A stretch of DNA of 64,000 nt, taken from IMG/VR virus record IMGVR_UViG_3300008108_000011, positions 62,001-126,000 of that record. One strand, given 5' to 3'. A program made the position numbers and the translations under genes. Below the pieces are notes generated by a model. The model searched no databases and had not been told where the DNA came from. It was given only the letters and a program-made list of their open reading frames with translations. The DNA comes from a virus. Below are positions 17,759 through 24,594 of this stretch, piece after piece; the first letter of the stretch is position 1; each line of letters opens with the position of its first letter.

Positions 17759-17952
17759 CCTACGATCAACTCTACAAGCACATTACTCATTATGTTGCTC
17801 AACCATTGGATGATAAACGTAAAGCATGTTTGATTCTAGGTGCATTTATGGAGTTTATTCTTGACTGCCAAGAAGAAGGTGTTGATGCAAATACTATTGA
17901 TGTGACTTATTTTATTCACGAAAAACTTGATGAAATTGAGGCAGTAAAATGA
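17755..17952 (+). CDS. Hypothetical protein (65 aa)
   Basis: Helical, acidic small protein (ACLILGAFMEFILDCQEEGV). ATGA-coupled both sides. Function unknown. Confidence 0.7.
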   Translation: MTYDQLYKHITHYVAQPLDDKRKACLILGAFMEFILDCQEEGVDANTIDVTYFIHEKLDEIEAVK

Positions 17953-18248
17953 GCGGCGGACACTTTGGAGATTGTGGTTACGATTACTACAAGGTAGCAC
18001 AGTTTGCTGATGAGTTGGAAGTAGAGATTGAGAATAATGGTAAGGCGAGGTATGAAGATCGCACTTATGGTTATGAATGGTATCCCAACCATGACCCTGA
18101 TGTGATTGATGTTTTACGAGAGCAAATCCCTAAACTGCGTAAGATGGCAACGATTATGAGAGACATTGATTATCTTTACAGTGGTGATATTGGTGATGAC
18201 ACTTTCCTGCTGCGTATGAAAGAAACGGAGGCTAAATATGACTTCTAA
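17949..18248 (+). CDS. Conserved phage protein of the MSGGHF type (99 aa)
   Basis: Begins MSGGHFGDCGYDYYKVAQFA and continues with a pair of helices and SGDIGDDTFLLRMKE. Small proteins with the MSGGHF opening and a C-terminal SGD-x3-D/E-x-FL motif are widespread in phages and prophages, without known function. Overlaps the next gene by 11 bp. Confidence 0.8.
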   Translation: MSGGHFGDCGYDYYKVAQFADELEVEIENNGKARYEDRTYGYEWYPNHDPDVIDVLREQIPKLRKMATIMRDIDYLYSGDIGDDTFLLRMKETEAKYDF

Positions 18249-18420
18249 AGTAAAGTTTGTTTATGTGACCCGCACGATTGACCCAAAGACACGCATTCAT
18301 TACTTGGATGCGATTGACGAGAATGGTCAACACTGGATGGCAGAAATGTCACACAAAGAAGAGCCATGGTTGTGCTTCACTGATGTGTGGAAGAAAGATG
18401 TGCAGGTGCCTTATGATTGA
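18238..18420 (+). CDS. Hypothetical protein (60 aa)
   Basis: Beta-rich small protein (KVKFVYVTRTIDPKTRIHYL; HWMAEMSHKEEPWLCF). GGAGG precedes the ATG. Overlaps the upstream gene by 11 bp and the RlpA-like gene by 8 bp. Confidence 0.68.
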   Translation: MTSKVKFVYVTRTIDPKTRIHYLDAIDENGQHWMAEMSHKEEPWLCFTDVWKKDVQVPYD

Positions 18421-18727
18421 AACTTTGATTGCTGGTCTTACTTGTGGACTTGCTACATATTATGGAGTCGGAGATGGATTTCATGGACAAAAAACCGCTA
18501 ATGGTGAACGGTTTGATGCTTATCGTTGGACTGCAGCTCATCCTTATCTGCCTATGGGTAGCAAAATACGGGTGACGAATCAAGACAATGGCAAACAAGT
18601 AATTGTTAGAGTAAATGATCGTGGCCCTTATTCTCATGCTGATTTGGATCTCTCTTATGCTGCTTTTGCTCACATTCAACCTGCGCGTAAAGGTAACGCT
18701 ACCGTCTGCTGGAGAGTAGTAGGGTGA
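18413..18727 (+). CDS. RlpA-like double-psi beta-barrel protein
   Basis: 104 residues from the ATG at 18413; a longer frame back to 18278 lies within the upstream gene and is not protein-like. The DPBB signature is complete: ATYYGVGDGFHGQKTANGE, then AAHPYLPMGSKIRVTNQDNG, then RVNDRGPYSHADLDLSYAA. RlpA proteins are septal murein lytic transglycosylases; the Asp of NDRGP is the residue usually considered catalytic. A short hydrophobic N-terminus (IETLIAGLTCGLA) could serve as an export or membrane signal. It has no SPOR domain, unlike full-length RlpA. Possible roles: peptidoglycan cleavage in lysis, or interference with host division. Confidence 0.85.
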   Translation: MIETLIAGLTCGLATYYGVGDGFHGQKTANGERFDAYRWTAAHPYLPMGSKIRVTNQDNGKQVIVRVNDRGPYSHADLDLSYAAFAHIQPARKGNATVCWRVVG

Positions 18728-18876
18728 CTGGAGTTGCAGCATGGGTCTTGACAATGTGCTTGGAGGGTAATATACTGTGTGTGCGTGGTCAGGTTCCTCC
18801 CACTAAATATTACGAACCTGGCAAATCCTGTTACATTGAAGGAGTCTTTTACGAATCATGCCCAAAGCGAAACTGA
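18724..18876 (+). CDS. Possible small Cys-containing protein (50 aa, GTG start)
   Basis: A GTG overlapping the RlpA-like stop opens a 50-codon frame (ending EGVFYESCPKRN) that overlaps the next gene by 19 bp. The coupling fits the local style, but a strong promoter lies within the frame and the same bases would form the leader of the following gene, so this may be non-coding. Confidence 0.35.
   Translation: MTGVAAWVLTMCLEGNILCVRGQVPPTKYYEPGKSCYIEGVFYESCPKRN
18748..18776 (+). promoter_or_regulatory. Sigma-70-type promoter
   Basis: -35 TTGACA (18748-18753), 17-bp spacer, -10 TATACT (18771-18776). The next convincing start is at 18858, giving a leader of about 75 nt, longer than at the other early promoters. 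GAAGGAG lies 16 bp upstream of that ATG. Confidence 0.75.
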
Positions 18877-19232
18877 TTGCTATTCTTTCTCTCTTTATTG
18901 CTTCTCCTGCATTCGCACAACAACAAATTTATCGCCCATTTCGTTATGAAACTCCTTGCCTCTTAGAGCAGGGTATTCAAACCTATCCTGATACATGTGT
19001 TGTGATTGAGACTCGTGAAAAAGGTGGGGCACTTCGCACTCGTAATATCTTTTCTAATAAGCATGGTCTGACTATTAAAGGTCGCTTTGACAAAGAAAAA
19101 GGTTATATGACTTGGGATAGTCACAACAAGTTTGAATATGAGTGGGAATATAAAGTTGGTGGCAATAATGATCTCGGTGCATGGACTTATGTGATGCCTG
19201 GTTTCCTTGTTCAAAACGTTAGCTGGGATTGA
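18858..19232 (+). CDS. Secreted or periplasmic small protein (124 aa)
   Basis: The N-terminus is a classical signal peptide: KAKL, a hydrophobic core (IAILSLFIASPAFA) and a likely signal-peptidase I cleavage at AFA-QQQ (after residue 20). The mature part is ~104 residues, beta-rich, with two cysteines that could form a disulfide (CLLEQGIQTYPDTC). An exported phage protein may act at the host envelope, for example in superinfection exclusion or lysis. That role is inference. Immediately followed (1 bp) by the QueG-like gene. Confidence 0.75.
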   Translation: MPKAKLIAILSLFIASPAFAQQQIYRPFRYETPCLLEQGIQTYPDTCVVIETREKGGALRTRNIFSNKHGLTIKGRFDKEKGYMTWDSHNKFEYEWEYKVGGNNDLGAWTYVMPGFLVQNVSWD

Positions 19233-19233
19233 G

Positions 19234-20037
19234 ATGATTGATTTCAATGACATAAAAAAAATATTTTCTGAATCCGAATGGGATATCGCTTATCTTTCTG
19301 AAGAAAATTTAAAAAGATCTTCTAGTGCTCCAATAAAAGTTAAATTGCATGTATTTGGTCATGATATGACCAATGCTATTCATGCCACGTCACCAAATGG
19401 TATTATATTAGCAAAATATTCTACAGAATCAAATGATTATTCTTTATATACAGAATCTTATGACAAATTACTGAATCTTTTTAGTAAGGAAGATTTTGTT
19501 CCTGCTTATGTTAATTTTAAGGAAGCTGCAATACTATCTGGTTTTGGAGCAAGAGCTAAAAATTCATTAGTTTACAATAGAAAATTTGGTTTTCAATGTA
19601 AATTTTGTGTCTATATTTTTAGAGATAAAATAACAAATCATGAAATATTAAAACCACAACGGCAAACTTTAGATTTGTGTGAAGAGTGTGAGGATTGTAT
19701 TATAAATTGCCCTGTGAACGCTATTCATGAAGATTGGGTTGATGCTGAAAAATGTGATAATTTTATTGGATATGGAAATGATCCAAATATTTCTTCTTTG
19801 AAATGGTTTTGGTATGAAAAAATGAATCCTAAAAATGTTTCTAAAGAACAAATATATCAATGGGATTCACATGCGAAATATGGAAAAAATATTCTTTGGG
19901 GGAATGGTCTAGATGGTTTCTATGAATTAACAATCGAAGGATTGATGAAAGATGGTAAATCGGTGAAGATACCTCATTGCAGAAAATGTCAAGAACAACC
20001 AAAATGTAGTAAAGCTCCCTTCATCAATGAACAATAA
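19234..20037 (+). CDS. QueG-like [4Fe-4S] reductase-family protein
   Basis: 267 residues from the ATG one base after the previous stop. Residues 96-110 (KEAAILSGFGARAKN) match the conserved segment of epoxyqueuosine reductase and related corrinoid/iron-sulfur proteins, and a ferredoxin motif follows: C149, C152, C155, C159-P, then C174 after NAIHEDWVDAEK, as in QueG. The second cluster set is altered (C249, C252, C258 with QEQP between). QueG performs the last step of queuosine synthesis in tRNA using cobalamin. The N-terminal ~90 residues are not obviously QueG. It is AT-rich against its neighbours, suggesting separate acquisition. A related redox role is equally possible. A thioredoxin gene follows. 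Confidence 0.7.
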   Translation: MIDFNDIKKIFSESEWDIAYLSEENLKRSSSAPIKVKLHVFGHDMTNAIHATSPNGIILAKYSTESNDYSLYTESYDKLLNLFSKEDFVPAYVNFKEAAILSGFGARAKNSLVYNRKFGFQCKFCVYIFRDKITNHEILKPQRQTLDLCEECEDCIINCPVNAIHEDWVDAEKCDNFIGYGNDPNISSLKWFWYEKMNPKNVSKEQIYQWDSHAKYGKNILWGNGLDGFYELTIEGLMKDGKSVKIPHCRKCQEQPKCSKAPFINEQ

Positions 20038-20041
20038 AAAT

Positions 20042-20317
20042 ATGACTGAAATCCATTTATTCGTGCAGGAAGGATGTAGACCCTGCTTGTATGCTGAAAC
20101 ACAACTGAAGAAGGTTGATGGTTGGGAGAATGTTGTCACCATCACCAACGCTAAAGAGGGCAAACAGTGGACTCAGTTTGCTACTGATTGTGGAGTAGTT
20201 GCAACACCAACTCTAATTGCCTTGATTGATGGTGTAGTGGTTGCTAAGATTGAAGGGTCGAATAACATGACATCAGACTTTTGGAGGGCTACGGTAGAGA
20301 AGCATGGGAATGTTTGA
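20042..20317 (+). CDS. Thioredoxin-like protein
   Basis: 91 residues from ATG 20042 (an ATG at 20027 would add five residues and overlap the upstream gene). A thioredoxin fold is indicated by LFVQEGCRPC with redox cysteines C12 and C15, and by the cis-proline loop VVATPTLIALIDG. The CRPC active site differs from classical CGPC and from glutaredoxin CPYC. It is adjacent to an iron-sulfur protein, so it could supply electrons there, or serve ribonucleotide reductase as other phage thioredoxins do. Confidence 0.82.
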   Translation: MTEIHLFVQEGCRPCLYAETQLKKVDGWENVVTITNAKEGKQWTQFATDCGVVATPTLIALIDGVVVAKIEGSNNMTSDFWRATVEKHGNV

Positions 20318-20699
20318 TTACTTTCGTTCGTCCTATGATTTGGGTGAGCAGTTTACAAATGTGGTGTGTCAAACCAAAGATATTGAGGATGGTATTGGTG
20401 GCACAATGACAGACTATTGGTTAGATCCCAATGGTCTGTTATGGTATCCAAGCTATATTGGATGTCACACAATGGAAATCTATGAAGAAGGTCATCCAAA
20501 GTATAATCCAGATAGAAAGTTTTTAAACTTTGAATGGATTCCAACAGGCGTTCGTGGTAAGTATCAACCATGTATGCTTACAAAGTATATTGAAGTCTAT
20601 CCTGCCAACTGGAAAGGCAAATGGGAAGATTGGCCTCGCTTGCGCTTGCACCTGAAATATGGTAAACTACAAGACCACACTGATGTGACAGGGCGATGA
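20304..20699 (+). CDS. Conserved phage protein of the MFDYF type (131 aa)
   Basis: Starts MGMFDYFRSSYDLGEQFTNV and contains TKDIEDGIGGTMTDYWLDP with Cys residues at the ends of the first strand and in GCHTMEIY. Proteins with this opening are widespread in tailed phages and remain uncharacterised. The cysteines could bind metal. Overlaps both neighbours slightly. Confidence 0.8.
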   Translation: MGMFDYFRSSYDLGEQFTNVVCQTKDIEDGIGGTMTDYWLDPNGLLWYPSYIGCHTMEIYEEGHPKYNPDRKFLNFEWIPTGVRGKYQPCMLTKYIEVYPANWKGKWEDWPRLRLHLKYGKLQDHTDVTGR

Positions 20700-20998
20700 G
20701 CACAACAACTTTCACTTACAAAAGCGACGAACTGGTGTGCATGGGTGAACGCTACCCAGGCAAGACACTGACAATCTCAACAAAGTGTGACGACCTCAAT
20801 GCACACGAGTTGCTTGACATTTTTAAATCTTTCATGTTAGGATGTGGTTATGCCGAAAAAAGTTTCTACGATGCCTGCTACGAAGTCTGCCAAGAACACC
20901 CGCGCTATCGCCAAAGCGGAAACGGATCAAAACTGGGGCAAACTGACAAAACAGAAGAAGGATACAAAGATCCCTACACCTACCCAACAGGAATGTAG
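20696..20998 (+). CDS. Hypothetical protein (100 aa), long 3' overlap
   Basis: N-terminal beta strands then a strong helix (LNAHELLDIFKSFMLGCGYA) typical of small phage proteins. The last ~50 codons overlap the next gene in another frame (20850-20998). The well-formed part ends near residue 65, so the C-terminal portion may be a read-out of the neighbouring gene's sequence. Confidence 0.68.
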   Translation: MSTTTFTYKSDELVCMGERYPGKTLTISTKCDDLNAHELLDIFKSFMLGCGYAEKSFYDACYEVCQEHPRYRQSGNGSKLGQTDKTEEGYKDPYTYPTGM

Positions 20999-21230
20999 TC
21001 TTAAACTCAGCAATGACCCCGCTAAGTTTCCTCACACTGGTTTCCCTATTCGTCTAGAATACAAAGACGGCAACGACAAGAAAACCTGCTGGTTTCAATG
21101 CTACGACCACTACATTAAACATATCACACGATACAAAGTAACTGACTATGAAGCAATCACGAATGATGTGGCGCTGGTGGGCAAAAGCACTGGGGCAAAA
21201 AGCAAGCAACAAAGATCACGAAGCAGATAA
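20850..21230 (+). CDS. Hypothetical protein (126 aa) with basic N-terminus
   Basis: Start set at ATG 20850, seven bases after AGGA. The first ~45 residues are Lys/Thr/Ala-rich and low in complexity; the remainder (FPIRLEYKDGNDKKTCWFQC then YDHYIKHITRYK) is convincing. 149 bp overlap with the preceding gene and 83 bp with the following one, both in other frames. Confidence 0.65.
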   Translation: MPKKVSTMPATKSAKNTRAIAKAETDQNWGKLTKQKKDTKIPTPTQQECSLKLSNDPAKFPHTGFPIRLEYKDGNDKKTCWFQCYDHYIKHITRYKVTDYEAITNDVALVGKSTGAKSKQQRSRSR

Positions 21231-21474
21231 GGTTGCTATCATTCGCACTATTATCTTCGCTACATATCTTGTTACCAACTGCTTTATTGTAGCTGGTGTA
21301 ATCAGGCACTGGAATGACAAACAAACTATTAACATTGAAATCTATGAAACTCCAAACTATTCCGAAGTCTTACACTCAGAAGGATGGAACAATCTGGGAG
21401 TGGCAAGAAACACCAGAGTTGAGGGCGTATATCACTCAGCAACAATCAAAAATCGCAATGGTGAATTTGAATGA
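21148..21474 (+). CDS. Small membrane protein (up to 108 aa)
   Basis: Start could be ATG 21148, 21163 or 21166; the last gives MWRWWAKALGQ, a natural N-terminus. One transmembrane helix (IIRTIIFATYLVTNCFIVAG) follows a basic segment. After residue ~60 the frame overlaps the next gene for 160 bp and is less convincing. Coupled to its neighbours by overlap. Confidence 0.6.
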   Translation: MKQSRMMWRWWAKALGQKASNKDHEADKVAIIRTIIFATYLVTNCFIVAGVIRHWNDKQTINIEIYETPNYSEVLHSEGWNNLGVARNTRVEGVYHSATIKNRNGEFE

Positions 21475-21496
21475 ACCTCCCAAACGAGCATCCTGA
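21314..21496 (+). CDS. Small protein with DGTIWEWQETPE motif (60 aa)
   Basis: The core IPKSYTQKDGTIWEWQETPE resembles a short protein I recall in several T4-like cyanophages. Starts may be ATG 21314 or ATG 21344. Overlaps the preceding gene almost entirely in a different frame, so one of the two overlapping ends is probably not functional. Confidence 0.65.
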   Translation: MTNKLLTLKSMKLQTIPKSYTQKDGTIWEWQETPELRAYITQQQSKIAMVNLNEPPKRAS

Positions 21497-21707
21497 AATC
21501 GCAGAACATGAATGGATTGATGATACATTCCGTGTTGAAGAGACTCGCTGGAAAACTTACAGAAGTTTTTCCAAAGATGGTAAAGAACTCGTCACCTCAT
21601 TACAGCGAGACTCTTGTATTAATGCAACCAGATTTTACCTTAAAGGATGCCAAGAAGGTTGGGTTGCTACCCAAACATATGAGGGCACAGTAGGTGGAAA
21701 ACTCTAA
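21471..21707 (+). CDS. Hypothetical protein (78 aa)
   Basis: Mixed alpha/beta small protein (DDTFRVEETRWKTYRSFSKD; GCQEGWVATQTYEG). ATG overlaps the gene before it; the next gene starts with a GTG within its last codons. No family recognised. Confidence 0.7.
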   Translation: MNLPNEHPEIAEHEWIDDTFRVEETRWKTYRSFSKDGKELVTSLQRDSCINATRFYLKGCQEGWVATQTYEGTVGGKL

Positions 21708-21861
21708 AGATTACCCATACCATGAGCTAGACCCAACTACGCCATGGTATGAGTTTTTAATGTATTGTGAGATTTGTCATCAGTTGGGAGTTAAAGACCA
21801 ACCTAAGTTGGGCAGATATCATGCATATCGTAGGTATTTAAAATACATGGGAATTATATAA
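21694..21861 (+). CDS. Small protein with HELDP-x-TPWYEF motif (55 aa, GTG start)
   Basis: GTG start overlapping the previous gene by 14 bp. The sequence YPYHELDPTTPWYEFLMYCE followed by CHQLGV and a basic helix looks like a real and, as I recall, recurrent cyanophage small protein. Two cysteines spaced C-x2-C (CEIC) may bind metal. Confidence 0.65.
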   Translation: MENSKDYPYHELDPTTPWYEFLMYCEICHQLGVKDQPKLGRYHAYRRYLKYMGII

Positions 21862-21937
21862 TTGTTACAAAGTGTAAAGTAAATAAAAATAAAGTATTAA
21901 GAAATCCCCATTTATCAGCAAATCCACATAAAATACT

Positions 21938-22120
21938 ATGGTAACCGCCAAAGAAACCATGACAGATCAAGAATGGAAAGAACTGACAGAAATGCGAGAT
22001 TGTATTCGCAAATCGGGTTCAGTTACTGCATTCGACAGCAAATACATGGAACATTATACTTATCTTCTTGCTAAATCTCTTCAAGGAAAAGGTGATGGAG
22101 TAGTATACAATGACCGATAA
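21938..22120 (+). CDS. Hypothetical protein (60 aa)
   Basis: Helical small protein (TDQEWKELTEMRDCIRKSGS). Start may be 21938 or ATG 21959. A 76-bp AT-rich gap precedes it, the first real intergenic space after several coupled genes; I see no clear promoter in that gap. Confidence 0.62.
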   Translation: MVTAKETMTDQEWKELTEMRDCIRKSGSVTAFDSKYMEHYTYLLAKSLQGKGDGVVYNDR

Positions 22121-22289
22121 AGAACGCTTGACATTTCTTGAAGATAAGGTTAAAATTCTTGAGCAAGAAAATATAGAAACTACCAACGCATTATATGAGC
22201 TGGAGAATCGTCTTCAGGCACAACTTGATGCGTTGATTAATTATACTATGATGAATAGAAATTGGGAAGAACCAAATGACGTATACTGA
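22110..22289 (+). CDS. Small coiled-coil protein (59 aa)
   Basis: 59-codon frame overlapping its neighbours at both ends. Continuous heptad pattern (LTFLEDKVKILEQENIETTN), so a short coiled coil, probably oligomeric. Confidence 0.68.
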   Translation: MTDKERLTFLEDKVKILEQENIETTNALYELENRLQAQLDALINYTMMNRNWEEPNDVY

Positions 22290-22458
22290 AGATTCTCTCA
22301 CAGTTACTGAGAATGAAGATGGCACACTTGGAATTGAGTGGGATTCAAATGACCCAAAATATATGTTCTTAAATGAAATGACGCAAGATGAGTTGCAAAA
22401 ATATTTCACTAGGGCTCTGGAAGAATTCATTAAACAATATGAATCTACAGGATCTTAA
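22276..22458 (+). CDS. Hypothetical protein (60 aa)
   Basis: Opens TYTEDSLTVTENEDGTLGIE, a short beta pattern, then a C-terminal helix (TQDELQKYFTRALEEFIKQY). Overlaps both neighbours. Confidence 0.7.
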   Translation: MTYTEDSLTVTENEDGTLGIEWDSNDPKYMFLNEMTQDELQKYFTRALEEFIKQYESTGS

Positions 22459-22753
22459 ATATATGGCACAATATAGTGATGAAGAACTGATGCAAATGGA
22501 ATACGATGCCATGAAGAAAGAAAGAGATTCTTGGCGTCGTAACTTTGAAGAATTAAAAATTAAATATCAAGAACTTCAAAATTTATTTGTAGAGACAGAT
22601 GATGAACTTAACGAGTATCGTGATAAGTTCGTTAATGAATCTATTCAGCATGAGTATTTGAAGAATGATTATGGATATTTGATATCGGATATGGAAGAGC
22701 TAAAGAGTAGAGTATCTGTTCTTGAAGCAATGCTAAAAAATTTAAATGCCTAA
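22439..22753 (+). CDS. Coiled-coil protein (104 aa)
   Basis: Start at ATG 22439; the longer frame back to 22388 lies inside the previous gene. Nearly all helical with heptads of Leu/Glu/Lys (RNFEELKIKYQELQNLFVET; DMEELKSRVSVLEAMLKNL). Overlaps the oxygenase gene by 8 bp. Function unknown. Confidence 0.72.
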   Translation: MNLQDLKYMAQYSDEELMQMEYDAMKKERDSWRRNFEELKIKYQELQNLFVETDDELNEYRDKFVNESIQHEYLKNDYGYLISDMEELKSRVSVLEAMLKNLNA

Positions 22754-23339
22754 TATAATAGAAAGATTTTGTTTCCGAGAGATTATAACTAAGTTTGCTG
22801 GTTGTGAATCAGTGAATGATAGTTGTGTCTCTTTTGTGTATGAAATGTTAAATGATAACAATGTTCGCAAGAACAAGTTATCAATTCGTGAGGGTGTGCA
22901 ACTGAGAGATATGCACACAAATGAGACATGGTGTGAGTTGTTTGAGAAAAATGTATCTGCAATATATGATACCGCATCAGATTGGATAAAACATTCTTGG
23001 TCTATTGATGATCTATCTGATGTTGCATTTGGTATAAACAATATGTGGATCAATTATAGCCCGCCAGGTGCATATAATGTGTTACATCATCATCCACATG
23101 CAAATATATCTGGTGTTTTCTACTTGAAAGCAGAAGAAAATTCAGGTGCAATAGTATTTCCACATCCATTTCCTCATGAGCTAAGTGCATCTAGATCACA
23201 TAGAGTATATCCAGAACCAAACACAGGATTACTATTTTACAGTGGATTGCAGCACTACGTTGATGTAAATCATTCAGATGCTGATAGAATATCCGTATCA
23301 TTTAATATAATGGTAACTGATCGCTCTCATCGTTTCTGA
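22746..23339 (+). CDS. 2OG-Fe(II) oxygenase (TIGR02466-like)
   Basis: 197 residues. Motifs in order: NNMWINYSPPGAYNVLHHHP (metal histidines in the HHHPH run, residues 114-118), ISGVFYLKAEENSGAIVFPHP, GLLFYSGLQHYVDVNHS (distal H170) and DADRISVSFNIMV (R181 for 2-oxoglutarate). This is the putative 2OG-Fe(II) oxygenase family common in marine phages. The first ~80 residues look like its usual helical N-domain. It ends the operon; a promoter follows 25 bp later. Substrate unknown. Confidence 0.87.
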   Translation: MPNIIERFCFREIITKFAGCESVNDSCVSFVYEMLNDNNVRKNKLSIREGVQLRDMHTNETWCELFEKNVSAIYDTASDWIKHSWSIDDLSDVAFGINNMWINYSPPGAYNVLHHHPHANISGVFYLKAEENSGAIVFPHPFPHELSASRSHRVYPEPNTGLLFYSGLQHYVDVNHSDADRISVSFNIMVTDRSHRF

Positions 23340-23363
23340 TAAGTAACACTAATCGATCACCTA

Positions 23364-23392
23364 TTGACTCCTGCCTCTGGATGCCCTATATT
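23364..23392 (+). promoter_or_regulatory. Sigma-70-type promoter with GTAATC leader
   Basis: -35 TTGACT (23364-23369), 17-bp spacer, -10 TATATT (23387-23392), then ACCTAG and GTAATCGAGAGACACCG before the ATG at 23416. One of the family of stereotyped leaders described in the findings. Confidence 0.78.
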
Positions 23393-23415
23393 ACCTAGGT
23401 AATCGAGAGACACCG

Positions 23416-23541
23416 ATGCCTGACACCTACGGATTCGGCGGCGATGCTATCACCTTCCTTGGTTTGGTTGGTGTTGTATCTACGCTGATCATTGTTGTTA
23501 CTTCTTTCCGACGCTACTACAATTCTCCTCTTCGCAAATGA
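23416..23541 (+). CDS. Small membrane protein (41 aa)
   Basis: 41 codons directly behind a strong promoter. One transmembrane helix (AITFLGLVGVVSTLIIVVTS) with a basic C-terminal end (FRRYYNSPLRK), so probably N-out/C-in. Stop overlaps the next ATG. Confidence 0.72.
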   Translation: MPDTYGFGGDAITFLGLVGVVSTLIIVVTSFRRYYNSPLRK

Positions 23542-23678
23542 CTTACGTTGTTAAACTCTACGTTGGTGGTAAAGTCTTTGATGAAGAAGTTATTGCCACC
23601 AACCCACAAGATGCGCGTGAAACTGCACTTGCTCGCAATCCAAAAGCTAAAATCGTTGGTGTTAATGTGAAGTTCTAA
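23538..23678 (+). CDS. Small protein (46 aa)
   Basis: 46 codons, alpha/beta: a strand pair (YVVKLYVGGKVFDEEVIATN), a helix (PQDARETALARNP) and a final strand (AKIVGVNVKF). Coupled to both small membrane protein genes. Compact fold, function unknown. Confidence 0.68.
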   Translation: MTYVVKLYVGGKVFDEEVIATNPQDARETALARNPKAKIVGVNVKF

Positions 23679-23764
23679 TGAACATTGTTGACCTTTCACT
23701 GCTTGCCACCTTTGTTCTTTTAGTGGGTGGCATTGTGTTTTTCTTCAAAGCAATTTACCGTTAA
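23678..23764 (+). CDS. Micro-membrane protein (28 aa)
   Basis: 28 codons: an acidic start, one transmembrane helix (SLLATFVLLVGGIVFFF) and a basic end (KAIYR). The stop-start overlap (TAATG) with the previous gene supports it. In size it resembles the tiny single-helix subunits of cyanobacterial photosystems and cytochrome b6f, but the sequence does not let me assign one. Confidence 0.55.
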   Translation: MNIVDLSLLATFVLLVGGIVFFFKAIYR

Positions 23765-23769
23765 TCATC

Positions 23770-24159
23770 ATGGCAACTCGCTCTCGCATTGGTATTCAAC
23801 TCGCTGACGAATCTGTGCTCTCAGTGTATCACCATTGGGATGGTTACCCTGAGTGGCTGGGTCGCATTCTTCGCACTCATTACAACACCAAAGAGAAAGC
23901 TGCTGAACTCATTGATGGTGGCGACATGAGTGTTGCTTGGAATGATGATCATCAACCAGAGTATTATTCTGCTCGTGGTGAAGATTGCCCTCCTCGCCTT
24001 GATGAAAACAAATATGGTTATCTGTGTGGTAACAACTCTGGTGAAGAGTATGCTTACCTGTTTGTAAACAACGAGTGGGTGTGCTATAATCTTCACCTGT
24101 TTGAAGAAAACACTATGCCTACTGTCGCTGAAATCCCTACTGGTGCCCTTGCTGTTTAA
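23770..24159 (+). CDS. Conserved phage protein of the MATRSRIGI type (129 aa)
   Basis: Begins MATRSRIGIQLADESVLSVY and continues HHWDGYPEWLGRILRTHYNT, then KAAELIDGGDMSVAW. This family is widespread in tailed phages and some plasmids, uncharacterised, with a conserved H-W-D-G-Y segment that could be a binding or catalytic site. Gene spacing is 5 bp from the preceding one. Confidence 0.85.
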   Translation: MATRSRIGIQLADESVLSVYHHWDGYPEWLGRILRTHYNTKEKAAELIDGGDMSVAWNDDHQPEYYSARGEDCPPRLDENKYGYLCGNNSGEEYAYLFVNNEWVCYNLHLFEENTMPTVAEIPTGALAV

Positions 24160-24174
24160 TTTTTGAGGTAAATT

Positions 24175-24588
24175 ATGACTCGTTACAAGGATCCTAACAC
24201 TTCTGTTGCTATTGTTTTTGGTTCTGGATTTTTAGTTGTGGTTACTCTACTGTTTTTCGGTGGCCCACAATATAATGTTTGGCAACAATCGCTAGCTGGT
24301 AAAGCAGAACTTCAGAAAGCAGAATATACTCGTCAGGTAGCAGTGTTGGAAGCACAAGCAAAGAAAGATAGTGCTCAACAACTTGCTGAAGCAGAAGTGA
24401 TTCGTGCTCAAGGTGTTGCCAAAGCAAACCAAATCATCGGTGATAGTCTGAAAGATAATCGTGAATATCTTCAGTATCTGTATATCACTGGTATTGAAGA
24501 TGGCGCTAAGAATGGTAACGTGACCATCTATGTTCCGACTGAAGGTGGAATGCCTGTTCCTACTCTGTCATACGATAAGCAACGCTAA
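24175..24588 (+). CDS. Membrane-anchored protein with SPFH/stomatin-like C-terminal helix (137 aa)
   Basis: One N-terminal transmembrane helix (AIVFGSGFLVVVTLLFFGG) followed by a long Ala/Gln/Glu-rich helix (AELQKAEYTRQVAVLEAQAK, then AEAEVIRAQGVAKANQIIG) that resembles the post-SPFH helix of stomatin/prohibitin/HflK proteins. The SPFH domain itself is absent. Such a fragment could co-assemble with host HflKC or prohibitin and modulate FtsH; this is an inference. GAGG precedes the ATG. Followed by a hairpin and promoter. Confidence 0.7.
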   Translation: MTRYKDPNTSVAIVFGSGFLVVVTLLFFGGPQYNVWQQSLAGKAELQKAEYTRQVAVLEAQAKKDSAQQLAEAEVIRAQGVAKANQIIGDSLKDNREYLQYLYITGIEDGAKNGNVTIYVPTEGGMPVPTLSYDKQR

Positions 24589-24594
24589 TCAATC

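Noticed and set aside
20814-20843. TTGACA-18-TAGGAT as a promoter before the 20850 gene
   Set aside because: The -10 match is poor and the AGGA is better explained as the ribosome site; a start there would give leaderless mRNA.
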